Source: Symsagittifera roscoffensis (taxonomy: Eukaryota > Xenacoelomorpha > Acoela > Convolutidae). Taken from it: a stretch of 64,000 nucleotides of DNA. The stretch lies in assembly GCF_963678635.1 (NCBI RefSeq), contig NC_087063.1, positions 14,823,006 to 14,887,005 of the forward strand, given 5' to 3'. Within the stretch, counting starts at the first letter, position 1. Each line of letters begins with the position of its first letter. Position numbers and translations under genes: made by a program. The notes under the pieces are model-generated. The model did no database searches and was not told the DNA's origin. It saw only the letters and a list, made by a program, of their open reading frames with translations. Below, piece by piece: positions 24,550-34,899 of this stretch.

Positions 24550-26374
24550 AGTTAGTCTTAACAGCTGCATAACAAGTGTGTTATGATCGGGTACTTTTTA
24601 AAGCATGTTTTTGAGCGCGTAATTTGAGAGCAGTTCTCCATTTTTTTCACTGCTGCCAATATAAGTTTCTGTCACTTTCCCATTTAGTTGGAGATCAATT
24701 TTATTGTCAATTGTAAAATGCATTTTAACTAAGCCGATAAAAAATAGGCCGAAACCTTGAGGTTTAAAAAAAAACAGTGTTTACTGAAGTTAATCCAAAA
24801 CCGAGCTCGCATTCAAATTACAGAAGCAGTAAATGATTTGTGCATGAAATTGAAAATGTCCGCGCTTCATAAGAGCTGAGTCTCGGAGAATGAGCGGAAA
24901 GAGTCTTTTCTTGTGAAATTTTTCTGTTGGACAAGTTTTTAACATGATAAAAGCTTGCTACCCGATTACAAAAAAATTCTTATCTTTTAATAAGTAATCA
25001 GGAAAAAATTAAACACGGATAAACGCACAATTGAAAATTCAACAGAAAAATTTAATATTTTCCATTAATTAAACTAATTATCTGGTGTAATTTCAACACC
25101 AGATTAATTAACCTTCATTTCACATGTCAAAATTGGTTCTTCTTAGTACGTGTTGATGTTCGAGTTGAGGTTTTTGTTAGTCGACCAAAAGTGTTTGGAA
25201 TTCACCCGTTTTGAAAACATTCATTTTGACCATCAATTCACAATCTCTTCATTCATATTGAAAATGCATATTGAAAAACATTTTCATTTTTTTTCGTCAG
25301 AAACCACATAATTTTGCCGTTTTTAAAATATAAATAATGATCTAGTCTATTAAATCAAAAGCAAAAAAAATCGGTAAACTTGTTTTAAGATGCTGGAATT
25401 TGAAAATTAAACTAAGTTTGATGAGTTACTAAGTTGTTATATAGGGTCGCTTACGTTGCTTAGTAGTCGTAATTTTCTCAGCCAAATCAACTTGAAACTC
25501 ATTGATAAACCCTGAACAATTAAATTGCTATCCCAAAATTTATAATTTTTAGCCCGGAAACTTAATCTTGGTTGTCACTCAAACTAATTGACTGCGTCCA
25601 TTTTGTTTTAGACAGCTTCTCGCTTAAAGAAGCATTTACAAACCGAAAAAGGATTGAACAGAAAGATTACACGCGCCTTAATTTAACTAGATGCTTAGAA
25701 AAAGTGACATTGTTTTTGGAGTAATTCCTTTATTACTCACTAAATTTATTTTAAAAAAAATGTTTTCAGCATTTCATTTTTAAATAGTTCAACGTTTTCG
25801 TCTATGAAAACCTTAGGTTCGATGGGTAGTTTGTGAACAAAGTCTAGTCATATTTAGGTTCTTAATTTTCATTGGCTACTTCTGGCATTTGCAGATCTAT
25901 TCATAAATTTGTTTGGGTGCATCCTACTTTTAATTGGCCACTTCTGGCGACACTTGCAAAAAACGGCGGGAGTTTTGCAGACTCAATTAGGTTTTTAAAT
26001 CCTTTCATTCATTCAGTTTTTAAAGTTGAGTTCCAGTTTGTTTTCCGGAGCAAATAATTAATCCACTTCAGACTCTAAACTACAGAAAATTTGGAAAACA
26101 AATTGCCCAGTTGTAATCTAATCGAAGAAACATCTTTGATATCCAGAAAATCCAAACACTGTCCGAAGCTTATTGAAGAGCTTGTAAACAATCAAAAAAG
26201 GAATCTTTTAGTTTGTTTTTTGTTCATTTCCCATTCACAAATTTTAAGTAGTTTACGCTTGTACAAAGTGCAACAACTTTGCATAATTTTCTAACTTCAC
26301 ACCAAAAATCAGCTTCCGGTTTATCGAAATTGTGATCAAAGTCTGATCAAATTCAACGTAAAGTAAACGAAAAA
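24550..26374. other. Intergenic upstream of the BOULE-like gene, no gene seen
   Basis: AT-rich without recognisable protein-like frames. No strong repeat is apparent beyond simple A/T runs. It probably includes 5' untranslated and promoter sequence of the + strand gene at 26453. Confidence 0.45.
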
Positions 26375-26384
26375 GTCACGTGAC
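26375..26384. promoter_or_regulatory. Palindromic E-box (GTCACGTGAC) upstream of BOULE-like start
   Basis: A perfect 10-bp palindrome with CACGTG core lies 69 bp before the ATG. CACGTG is the classic bHLH/bZIP (Myc, USF type) site. Its use here is inferred from position only. Confidence 0.35.
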
Positions 26385-26452
26385 TGAAAAAAATCCCAAG
26401 AAACGAGCGCGCAAAAGAATTTCTCCCATTACGAGTTGAAGAAATTGTTTCA

Positions 26453-27857
26453 ATGGTCGCAAACGTTACTGTCCCTCCTAACCTAATGTCGATTCCAGCA
26501 ACAAGTGCGCATTTATGGCCCGCAGGAACTTTGCCAGCAGGAAGCGTGACATACCCTGGGCGAATCTTTGTGGGCGGGTTGACCTCAAACGGGCGAAATC
26601 CAGAGGGCGAAGTGACGGAGGAAGACTTGACGCAGTTCTTTGGAACTTATGGGACAGTAACCGATGTCAAGATGATTCAGGATCACGAGGACGGAACCTT
26701 CAGGGGCTATGCTTTTGTCACCTTTGCCGACACTGCCTCAGCCGACAAAGTCCTGGAAATCTACAGCGACTCATCTCAGCGACAACGCTTCGTCATCAAA
26801 GGACTTGACCTAAAGATGGGACATGCTGTCAAAAAAGGAAACGGACCACACCCAGTTCCGAACCCAGCCGCAATACCGAATCCTCTGCTGAATCAAATGA
26901 GAAATCAACTGTACAACCAACAGCTTCTGCAGGCGCTCTATTGCAACCCGTACAGCAACTACTTGGCGAACCCAGTTCAACTTTCGCCCGATCCAATGCT
27001 GAATGCCAACCTTCTCTACGCTTCCAATCCAGCATTTGCTTTGCCACAGGCAGTAAATCCCAATTTGGCACAAGTCACTATGTCAACATCGCCAATTGCA
27101 ACTCAGAGCCGCGGACCTACGGTAAATATCACCCTAAATCAATTTGAATTTTAAATGGACCATATTTTTTAAAATTTTGAAATAAAACAACTGAATGTGA
27201 AAAGTCATTAATTCGGCATCATTTCTGTTTCAGGTGAGTTCTGCATTGATCAAACCTTTCGACGGACAGAGTTCGCCCACATCAAGAAACGGATTCGGAC
27301 AAGAAATCCATGCTAACGAAATAGTCACAACAGCCAATCACTCGCCGCAAATCCCAATAACGACTATCAATCACGGAATAATTTCACCAATAACTGTGCC
27401 CAGCACTGTCATGGACATGAACTCAGCTTCGTCGCCCGCTTTGATCAATAGCTACAATCTGAGATGCCCAAACCCTTTGGCCTACCCATATGGATGTGTG
27501 GCGACACCTCCAGTGCCAGGTTTGCCCAATGCTGCGCCGCAAATTGATCAGAACTACTTGAACAGTTTCTACTGCTACCCTCCGCAACACAACGGAGCTT
27601 ATTTGGGCTCACCTGTCGCGTCTGTTCATTCGGGTTTCGCGCAACAGTTGGAGAACCACAATCAACAAGCTTTGGAAAACTATCAAGACTCAGTCAGCAA
27701 AGCAAATACGGCTTCGGTCGATGATCAAGCGGCCAGAGCGATGGCGTTTTCGGCGGTTGCTCAACCGACCATGCAAGTTCACTTTGCAAACACGAGTCAC
27801 GTCGACAATCTAAGCTTGGCAGGGTTGACCCGACCGCTAGCGACAAGCATGGAATAA
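26453..27857 (+). CDS. boule: BOULE/DAZ-family RNA-binding protein
   Basis: Two coding exons, 26453-27121 and 27234-27857, with a 112-bp intron (donor GTAAAT, acceptor TTTCAG, phase 0), encode 430 aa. The single RRM (about residues 36-130) has RNP2 IFVGGL and RNP1 RGYAFVTF, followed by LKMGHAVKK, which matches the conserved end of the BOULE/DAZL RRM rather than Musashi or hnRNP types. BOULE proteins bind 3' UTRs of germline mRNAs and promote translation, classically at meiosis. The rest is a long Pro/Asn/Gln-rich tail. Length exceeds the ~280-340 aa usual for the family, and the RRM has a slightly expanded loop between beta-1 and helix-1 (SNGRNPEGEVTEED). A distinct DAZ-repeat is not obvious. 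Confidence 0.85.
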
Positions 27858-28146
27858 TTGGCCTCGGAAATATTAATCAAAATACTGAATGAAAAATCAG
27901 CCGCCAGATAAACTGCAAAAACTCCTCTGTTCAAGTGTTCTACCTGTGTCTATCAATCTGTTATTCCATAAACTTTTGTAAAAATTTTCGTCAATCTCCG
28001 TAAATTTGTACTATGATGTCTTGAGAAGGTGAACTAAGTTTGCACAGTTCCCGATCTGAAATTTGCCAATATATAATACTCAATTTTCAATCGATGCAAT
28101 CCCTGATTTAATTAATCTTTTTCCAAATATCTTATTCTGAGGGTAA

Positions 28147-28572
28147 CTTCCCAAATGGCATAATTCCCAAATGGCATAAAAATGGAAACTTTTCCCAAAT
28201 GGCATAAATTTCAAGTTTTTATTGTTATTTAAACATTTTTTTTATCTTTTTCTAATTCAAACATTTTGTCAGGAACGAATGGAATTAATTGCTTCCAAAC
28301 AATTTTACGCAACAAAATTTGTCGAAAAACTTGACCACAACAAGCTTATTAATAACCGCAAGCTTATGCTTCTTGCTTTGATAAAAAAATTCTACAACTT
28401 TTTCAAGACAAAATGTCAATCAACATTTGAATTGACAATTTGACTAATTTTCTCACATTGTTCACGAAAAGATTGTTCTCGATTTTTTCAATGCAACTGT
28501 TGCATGAAATTTATGCCATTTGGGACATTTTTAGTTTTTATGCCATTTGGGAATTATGCCATTTGAGAGGTA
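28147..28572. mobile_element. 426-bp foldback MITE with three copies of a motif in each arm
   Basis: Each terminal arm (about 65 bp) contains three copies of CCCAAATGGCATAA or its complement, arranged as mirror images around a central AT-rich region. The distal copy is slightly eroded (CTCAAATGG). GGTAA lies at both borders but the exact ends are ambiguous. No coding capacity. Confidence 0.75.
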
Positions 28573-29228
28573 ATCATTCTGAGGACTAATTTCCTACAAA
28601 TCATACAGGTAAGCACGATTGAACTACGATATTGGTTGACTTAAGAAGGAACAGAGAGCAGTGACTGTTAATTCCAGTAAGGAAAATTGAACATCTCAAG
28701 AAATAAAGAGGCTGTTTCGGAACATTGAATATTATAAATTTCTCTTTAACCGATCATAATTTTTGGAAACCCAACTACCACAGTTGTACCTATCGCCGCT
28801 TTCTAAAACTACGGCCATACAACAGTTTACTTCAAAAAATTGAAACTTGCAAATTAAGCTTCTATATAATTAAGCGAGGTTTCGAAAGCTTACGTTGAGA
28901 AGGAACTTTTTATTGAAAAATGTTTAGACTAAATTTCAGAGACGTAGTCAAATAGTTGACAAGCTTGTCTGAACTGAATCAAGTTTCTTTTTGGACTTCC
29001 CCTTCTTAGGAGCTCATGTTATCTCAAAAAGACCATTTCTTACTTTTTCGCTTTAGAAGATAACTTTTCTTCGTTGTTGGGCTTTTTTGGGGTGACCTTT
29101 TTTCAGAACATTTTTAAAAATACAACACTCATTTTTTGCAATTAATTTCCTCCTAATTGATATGTGTATTAAAGTGCACGCATGTCTTTTTATGGATCGA
29201 GTTTGTCATGGGCTCTAAGCATGGTCTC
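28573..29228. other. Intergenic, nothing recognised
   Basis: AT-rich spacer between two foldback elements. No ORF with support. Confidence 0.5.
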
Positions 29229-29450
29229 TTTTTTTATTGAAAGCAATAAGACTGCGCTCTGCAATTCAATTAGAACTCTCTAAAGATCTCTCTAAATTAG
29301 AACTCTCTAAAGGTCTCCCTAAAGATCTTATTTGCGTCATGCAATGTTCTTGCATGACGAAAATGAGATCTTTGTGGAGGACCTTCCGCCAAAATAGCTG
29401 AGTTCTAATTGAATTGCAGAGCGTAGTCTTAATGCTTTCAATAAAAAAGA
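29229..29450. mobile_element. 222-bp MITE with ~47-bp inverted ends
   Basis: Inverted ends TTTTTTATTGAAAGCAATAA and complement run on through a shared CTCTGCAATTCAATTAGAAC segment. The interior has its own perfect hairpin GTCATGCAA / TTGCATGAC (about 29336-29358) and repeated CTCTCTAAA motifs. No target duplication could be fixed. Confidence 0.75.
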
Positions 29451-30150
29451 TATCATGCTCAGAGGTACTGTTTTTAAACAAATGCATTTAAAACAGTCGC
29501 TGATTTATGAAGGGGGACGCCCCTCCTCAAGAAATCGAATCCCTGACAACCTAAAGGTCCCCCTTTGGAACTATTTTTATAGCATCCAATTTTTGAGCAG
29601 AGTAATTGGTCAAAAAAGGTCAAAATATTGCAATCTAGATCTTAGATCCGCGCCTGAGTTAAACATCAATTGTTTCTTTTTCATAAGCAATGTTTGCCAC
29701 ATAGGTTGTTCGTTTCTCTTTCACAATATTTACACGAAGAAAAAGAAGCGCCAAATAAATCAAACCAAAAACCAACTCCATAACTTAGTGTCATCAAGCT
29801 ACCGCCTAGAATTATTCCAAGCAGCCCATCCATAGAACTTCCGGCCGAGAAGATCTCATACTTCGGAAACTTAATCGTGTGCTGAACAATCAAGGGCGAG
29901 AAATTGATAACAAGCTCGTCGTAGTTTTCTTTCGTGTAATTTTTGCTGACTTCATCATTGCTTGATATATGTTGCAGATACTGCATGAAACCAGTGTTAG
30001 GGAATTTGGTGAATATTTCTCAATGTCGAACTTTGCAAATCCACACTGCGGGTTACACAGTTGCAGGCATCTCTCTAAAAGTTTGGCAAAAGCAGTAGAA
30101 TTGAAAACATTTTTTGATATCGATTTTTTATCATAAGAAATGATGAATGC

Positions 30151-30189
30151 ATGAGTGTTATAGAGTGGCAGCCACTCTATAACACTCAT
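30151..30189. repeat. Near-perfect 39-bp palindrome
   Basis: Two 19-bp arms starting ATGAGTGTTATAGAGTGGC, perfectly complementary around a single A. It lies just upstream (on -) of channel exon B. Confidence 0.95.
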
Positions 30190-30631
30190 AAATATCTTTA
30201 AAAGTTCTAAGAATTTTTAACGTCTCCCAATAGGCATAAATAGGCATCAGTTAGTCATAAATAGGCATCATAAAATTTGATGCCTAAAATTTTAGCGTTT
30301 GAGTTGGTTAATGAATCGAAAATGCGACAAACTGTTTCATTAGAACTTGTATAATCATAATATATTTATTTTCAAATTGATTTGTTACAATTAAAATTCA
30401 AATAATATCTATATTTGATTAAGCACCATTTTGAGAGATAATCATGAGATTTTTCGAGCTGTCAAGTGACGTCTCACTAGCAATTAATCATTTTTAAAAA
30501 ATATCAATTAATCATTAAAAAAATAAGCAATTAATCATTATCACAGCTCGATCTCACATTTGGATATTATTGTAATTTACAAAAAGTACTGAAAAATGAA
30601 AGAAATTTTGATTTAAAAAAATAACATCTTA

Positions 30632-31500
30632 TTGTTCCGAATTTCGTAATGAAAGTAACGAAATAATTGTTCTCGGAGTGGGTTTTTTTTTTAGCAAAAT
30701 TTCAACTTTTTAACAAGCCATTTTTGACGGACTTTTATATATCATTCAAAAGGTATTGTTGTCCTGAGCTTAGACTTGAAAAGACACTTTACCTGTGATA
30801 ATTTTTTATAAAGTTATGCGGACATAAAGATGACAATTTTGGCAATTTGTACATTTAAATTTTCATGTTATTGCTGCTCCATAGACCTTAAAAGGCAGTC
30901 GGAACATTCAGGGCTCTTCGCCCTGATACGAGAAGTGTTGTTATAATTTTTGTATGATATAAAAAAGAGGAAAGAAGTTTAAAAAACTAACGATCTTTGG
31001 GAAAACTATTTCACCAGAAAAAAAACAAATGAGAATTATTCAATTAATTGGATATTGTAAAAACTGACCAATTGGTAAACGAATCGAAAATGCGATAGAC
31101 TAGTTGAATAGTACTTATATAATCATAATCAGTTTGTTTTCAAGTTTGTATGTGTTAATTAAACTTCAAATTGATTAAAATATGATTAAGCAAAAATTTG
31201 GGAGATCATTATGAGCTTTTTTGAGCTGTCAAGTAACTTTTCCTCCGACGTTATATCGCGCGTTAATTGTCCCAAATTGGCCAAAATTGCAATCTTTAAC
31301 CCCTCATAACTTTACAAAAAAATAATCACAGGTGAAATAACTTTTCAAATTCAAGCTCAGGACAATAATACCTTTCGAATGATATTAAAAATTTGGTCAA
31401 AAATGGCTAGTTAAAAAGTCGATATTTGTCTGAAGAACAATAAACCACCCCGAGCACAAATATTCCGTTACTTTAGTTACGAAAGTCGGAACAATAACTT
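30632..31500. mobile_element. Foldback element related to the 22.2-24.5 kb element
   Basis: 30632-30953 is a copy of inverted block B plus the end of block A (TCAGGGCTCTTCGCCCTGA). 31249-31500 is block B in the opposite orientation, ending CGAAAGTCGGAACAAT. The ~300-bp loop between is AT-rich. It lies in the intron between the two channel exons. Confidence 0.7.
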
Positions 31501-31985
31501 TCTGTTTTCGATTTATTCCTAGATTTTTTGTGTTCAAAGTTTTTTTACGACTCGATTTTGTTTATAAGATGATTTGACTCTTTTCGGGTGATAAACTCAC
31601 CATATACGGCGGTATAATATTCATTACGAACGGAGACTCATTCAAAGATAAACCGAGAAAAACAAAAAATTCAAGAGCTGAGCTTGGTTAAAAATAATCT
31701 CGACTCTGCCCTAATTCGAGTATTTTTGGTTGTCTTACCCTGGTTGTCCCTCCTCAATGCAGTTTGTGAATCCACTCTTGTCTTGATACTTCCGCGAAGA
31801 TATTCCCACACTGTAACTCCTCCCAGGTCCAATGTCAAAAGAGTAGCTTTTGTCCCAAGTAGTGAGTACAGTATCCACAGGGTCATAAAGACATATCTGG
31901 AAGGACATTCCTTCTCCAATATCCAAAATCGGAAACCCATTTTGCACCTCGAAATCCGAAATATGTGACTTCTGTTCTTTGGACG

Positions 31986-34499
31986 GGGGAGTGGAACTTT
32001 CTTCGGATTTTCAGATGCACTTAATTTTCGCCAATTTATTTTGCACACAGGTTTTTCCTACCAAGTATTAACTAGTTTTGATTTAAACAGACAGTTCACA
32101 AAGACGAAGATTTTCCATTAAAGTTCTAGAATTATGCAAGCTAAGCCCTATTAAAATGGTAAAACAAGGGCCAGGAACAATAGTTAATAGTACCAAATAT
32201 GAGATGAAGTCGCTCATCACGAAGTGTCACGGTTCTTCTGGGCGGCGAAAACTTCATACATTTTTTGTAATGAAACATGCTTTATGAATGACGCCTTTTT
32301 TCGAACTAAAGGTCTCTCACTATCTGCTTTTATTTGAAAGAAAATATTAAGCAACCACCGACAGAATTTATACCAAAAGGCACTGCTCGTTTATCAAGGT
32401 AAAAAACACCGAGTTTTCTGACTGCCCTTTTTCTAACTGAAATTGTCTCGATTGATTTTGGTGGAGAAATTTTTTATAAAATATAAATTCTGACAACTTT
32501 TTTCAACTAAAAGTGACCCCTTTTTACTACTAATATTTACCGCATTTTTTCTACTAATTACTTCACCTCTTGAACTAACCTCAGAGGTAAAAGTTTATTG
32601 GTATAAGTTATTTATGTGACCTTGCCTCATTTCCATTAGGGACATTTTTAGTGAGGGTATCATAATTTGATTTTTCAAACCAACAAAGAGGTAGTCTAGA
32701 GTCTTGACTTTAAACTCTTCAAATGCCAGCAGTTTTATACTGACTTAACCAATTAATTTACCGAAATTGATTGCAAGTTCAAAATTTGTTTTCTTACCTT
32801 TGAGCTCAGGGAGTCTATGTATTCATTGGGTGTATAATAGAATCTTTAAAAATCTCTATTTGGATCAGGGAAATTTAAAAAAAACGCACTACAGGGATAT
32901 CTATTCTTTACTTTTTAGAAAATGGAAAGAAACAACCCACTGAATCAAATGAAGAGATCATCAATGTTTTGAGAAAGCCTGAGAACTAGTTTAAAACAAT
33001 TTAAATTTTTAGTCTTGCGGGTAAAAAATTGCGGGCAACAATTTTCTTGTTTTTTAGTCATATATTGAACAAATCAAAAGGTACTCATGTTTTTTTTGGG
33101 ATAGAAAAAGTATGATCTTAGATTTTTTCTATGAAATTTGACGTTATTAGAGAATTGTGTTAAAGAATAGTGTTTGATATGGTTAATAGTTACCGCAAAC
33201 CTAAACAAAAATATCCTTTTTGCGACACTTCACAAACCTAAGTTCTGAATTTGAAAATTTTACAGATACAGAAACAGAATTTAAACTCCATTTCAAAGTT
33301 ATCCATAAGTTCCACTCTGAAAAGAACAAACTTTGATCGTTTCATGTTTAAAAACATTTCGGAACAATTGCTTCAATCAATTTTTATCAAATTAGGAATA
33401 CAGTTGATGCAAGAATTTAATTTAAAAGCCGTCACAATATATCATTGCCACGGGAATATACGGACAAAACGAAAAAAAAATGAAATTCTAAATGCTTCTT
33501 TTACTCAGTTTGAATTGATTTTAGACAAAATTGAAGAAACAGTTCTTGAAAATGAAGAAACAGTTCTTGAAAACAACTTTTGGCAGATAAAAAAATGCTA
33601 CAATCTATGTGGCATTATTTGGCTTTTAAGTTTTACCCCAAAAATGATTTTTTTTTAGAAAAATTCGCCCGAACTATTAGTTCAATTATCATTGAAACTT
33701 AATCACATTGAGCTTTTTTTGTAGCCCAAAATGAGTGCAAATTTTAATCTTTTATTATAAAAATTGATTAGCAATCAAACGATTTTTTTTAAAAAAGCTG
33801 TATAAACTATAACAATATTGCGTTTTTTCGGGCTCCATAAAATGCTCGAAAAAATATAGTTTTGTTTTGACATAATTTTTTGATTAATGAAAAAGGCAAA
33901 CTGGCTCGAGTTAAAAACCTAAGCAAAGTTTTCCTTCATTTCATCGTTTTTTGATCAAAATCAACCCTTTTTGAGAATAAAGCATCTTCAATTCTAAATT
34001 TGACCGAATTAATTAATCTAAATCGAATTAAGAAAACCTAAAACTTAGTTGAAAACAATGAAGTGAAGCGCACATTTAGGCAGATTCAATTTGAATATAA
34101 AGATTTTCCCCTATATCTTGTGTAGCGCTCAGTGTTTGTATCTGCATAACCACTAATCAATTAACGAGTCTTATTTATTATGGACAGATTTTTGAGTAGA
34201 ATTCATCCACAGCCTACGGCTGAGTTCAATTTGAAATTCGTAACATTTTTATCGCCTGAAAGTTATTCTACCTCAAAAATTAATTCAATCGAACATCTAG
34301 AACAATGTTTATTTCAATTTTAACAAAAAAAATATAATTTCTGTAATTTGATTCAGAGCATCAGTTTTGTTCAGATGGTTAGAAATTTCTATCAACCATT
34401 GTTAAAACAAAAAATTGAATTTAATCTGAAGGAAAAAAACTACGTCAAGTTGTTGTGATTTGTTTTCGTAGTTATGTTAGTTGAAAAGACCTTTTGTTT
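31986..34499. other. Intergenic with dispersed repeat; one doubtful ORF
   Basis: Holds repeat copy 1 (32655-33150) and a 135-codon + frame (33251-33658). That frame is Lys/Ile/Asn-rich, with a 21-bp in-frame duplication around ETVLENE and no recognisable domain or splice context. I do not call it a gene. The rest is AT-rich without structure. Confidence 0.45.
32655..33150. repeat. Dispersed repeat, copy 1
   Basis: Diverged direct copy of 39145-39650. Shared landmarks are GAGCTCAGGGAGTC, CCCACTGAATCAAATGA, CCTGAGAACTA/TCTGAGAACTA and AGTACTCATGT. Non-coding. Confidence 0.65.
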
Positions 34500-34790
34500 T
34501 GATTAGATACCAGTCAACACATTGAATGAATCGACCATCGGTCGATCGTTGATAGCTTGTGTTAGTTTTAGAACAAACGTTATAATTCGCACTTCACTTT
34601 TTTTATTCTTTTAAGTAAATGTACATATCCTGTACTAAATTAGTAGTCTAAAAGATTGTTTTATAACAAGCATAAGTTTTCTCTTCCTTATCCGACAAAT
34701 CAGACGTCAAAAATTGTCTCAAAAATTTTTGGTAGAGAAAAATTTTAGTAAGGGCTATCTCGCTACGCATTAAAATTTTGTGTTACTTTT
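34500..34790 (+). repeat. 5' LTR of old Ty3 element
   Basis: About 290 bp, TG start. It matches 38853-39146 at recognisable but clearly diverged level, consistent with an old insertion. Confidence 0.8.
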
Positions 34791-34899
34791 TAAGTTATCT
34801 TTTTATCGTTTTAGGTAATTGTGCATATCCTGTACAAAACTAAGTCTTCTATTAGAACATTTTATTATGGCGCAGTGCAGTCAGCAGGATTTCTAAGGC

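Larger units (their letters stand above)
29681..31985 (-). pseudogene. Broken DEG/ENaC sodium-channel gene (two recognisable exons)
   Basis: DEG/ENaC channels are trimeric, amiloride-sensitive cation channels with two membrane helices and a Cys-rich ectodomain. Exon A (about 31985 down to 31739, donor GGTAAGA) carries an ectodomain segment with FDIGPGRSYSVGISS and a following Cys. Exon B (30074 to 29681) encodes CLQLCNPQCGF, then the pore region MDGLLGIILGGSLMTL with the G-x-S selectivity-filter pattern, and a short Cys-containing tail. The splice phases of A (2) and B (needs 1) do not match, and the expected Cys-rich segment between them is missing. Exon B itself needs a frame change near 29990. 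No TM1 exon was found. A foldback transposon occupies the intervening intron. It is best read as a decayed gene; a complete gene with unrecognised exons and an assembly indel is the alternative. Confidence 0.6.

Noticed and set aside
28142..28575. GGTAA as a 5-bp target duplication of the 28-kb MITE
   Set aside because: The arms do not align to a common end at that border, so the duplication could be chance.
33251..33658. 135-codon + frame with a 21-bp in-frame duplication
   Set aside because: Lys/Ile/Asn/Phe composition expected of AT-rich DNA, no domain, no splice or poly(A) context.
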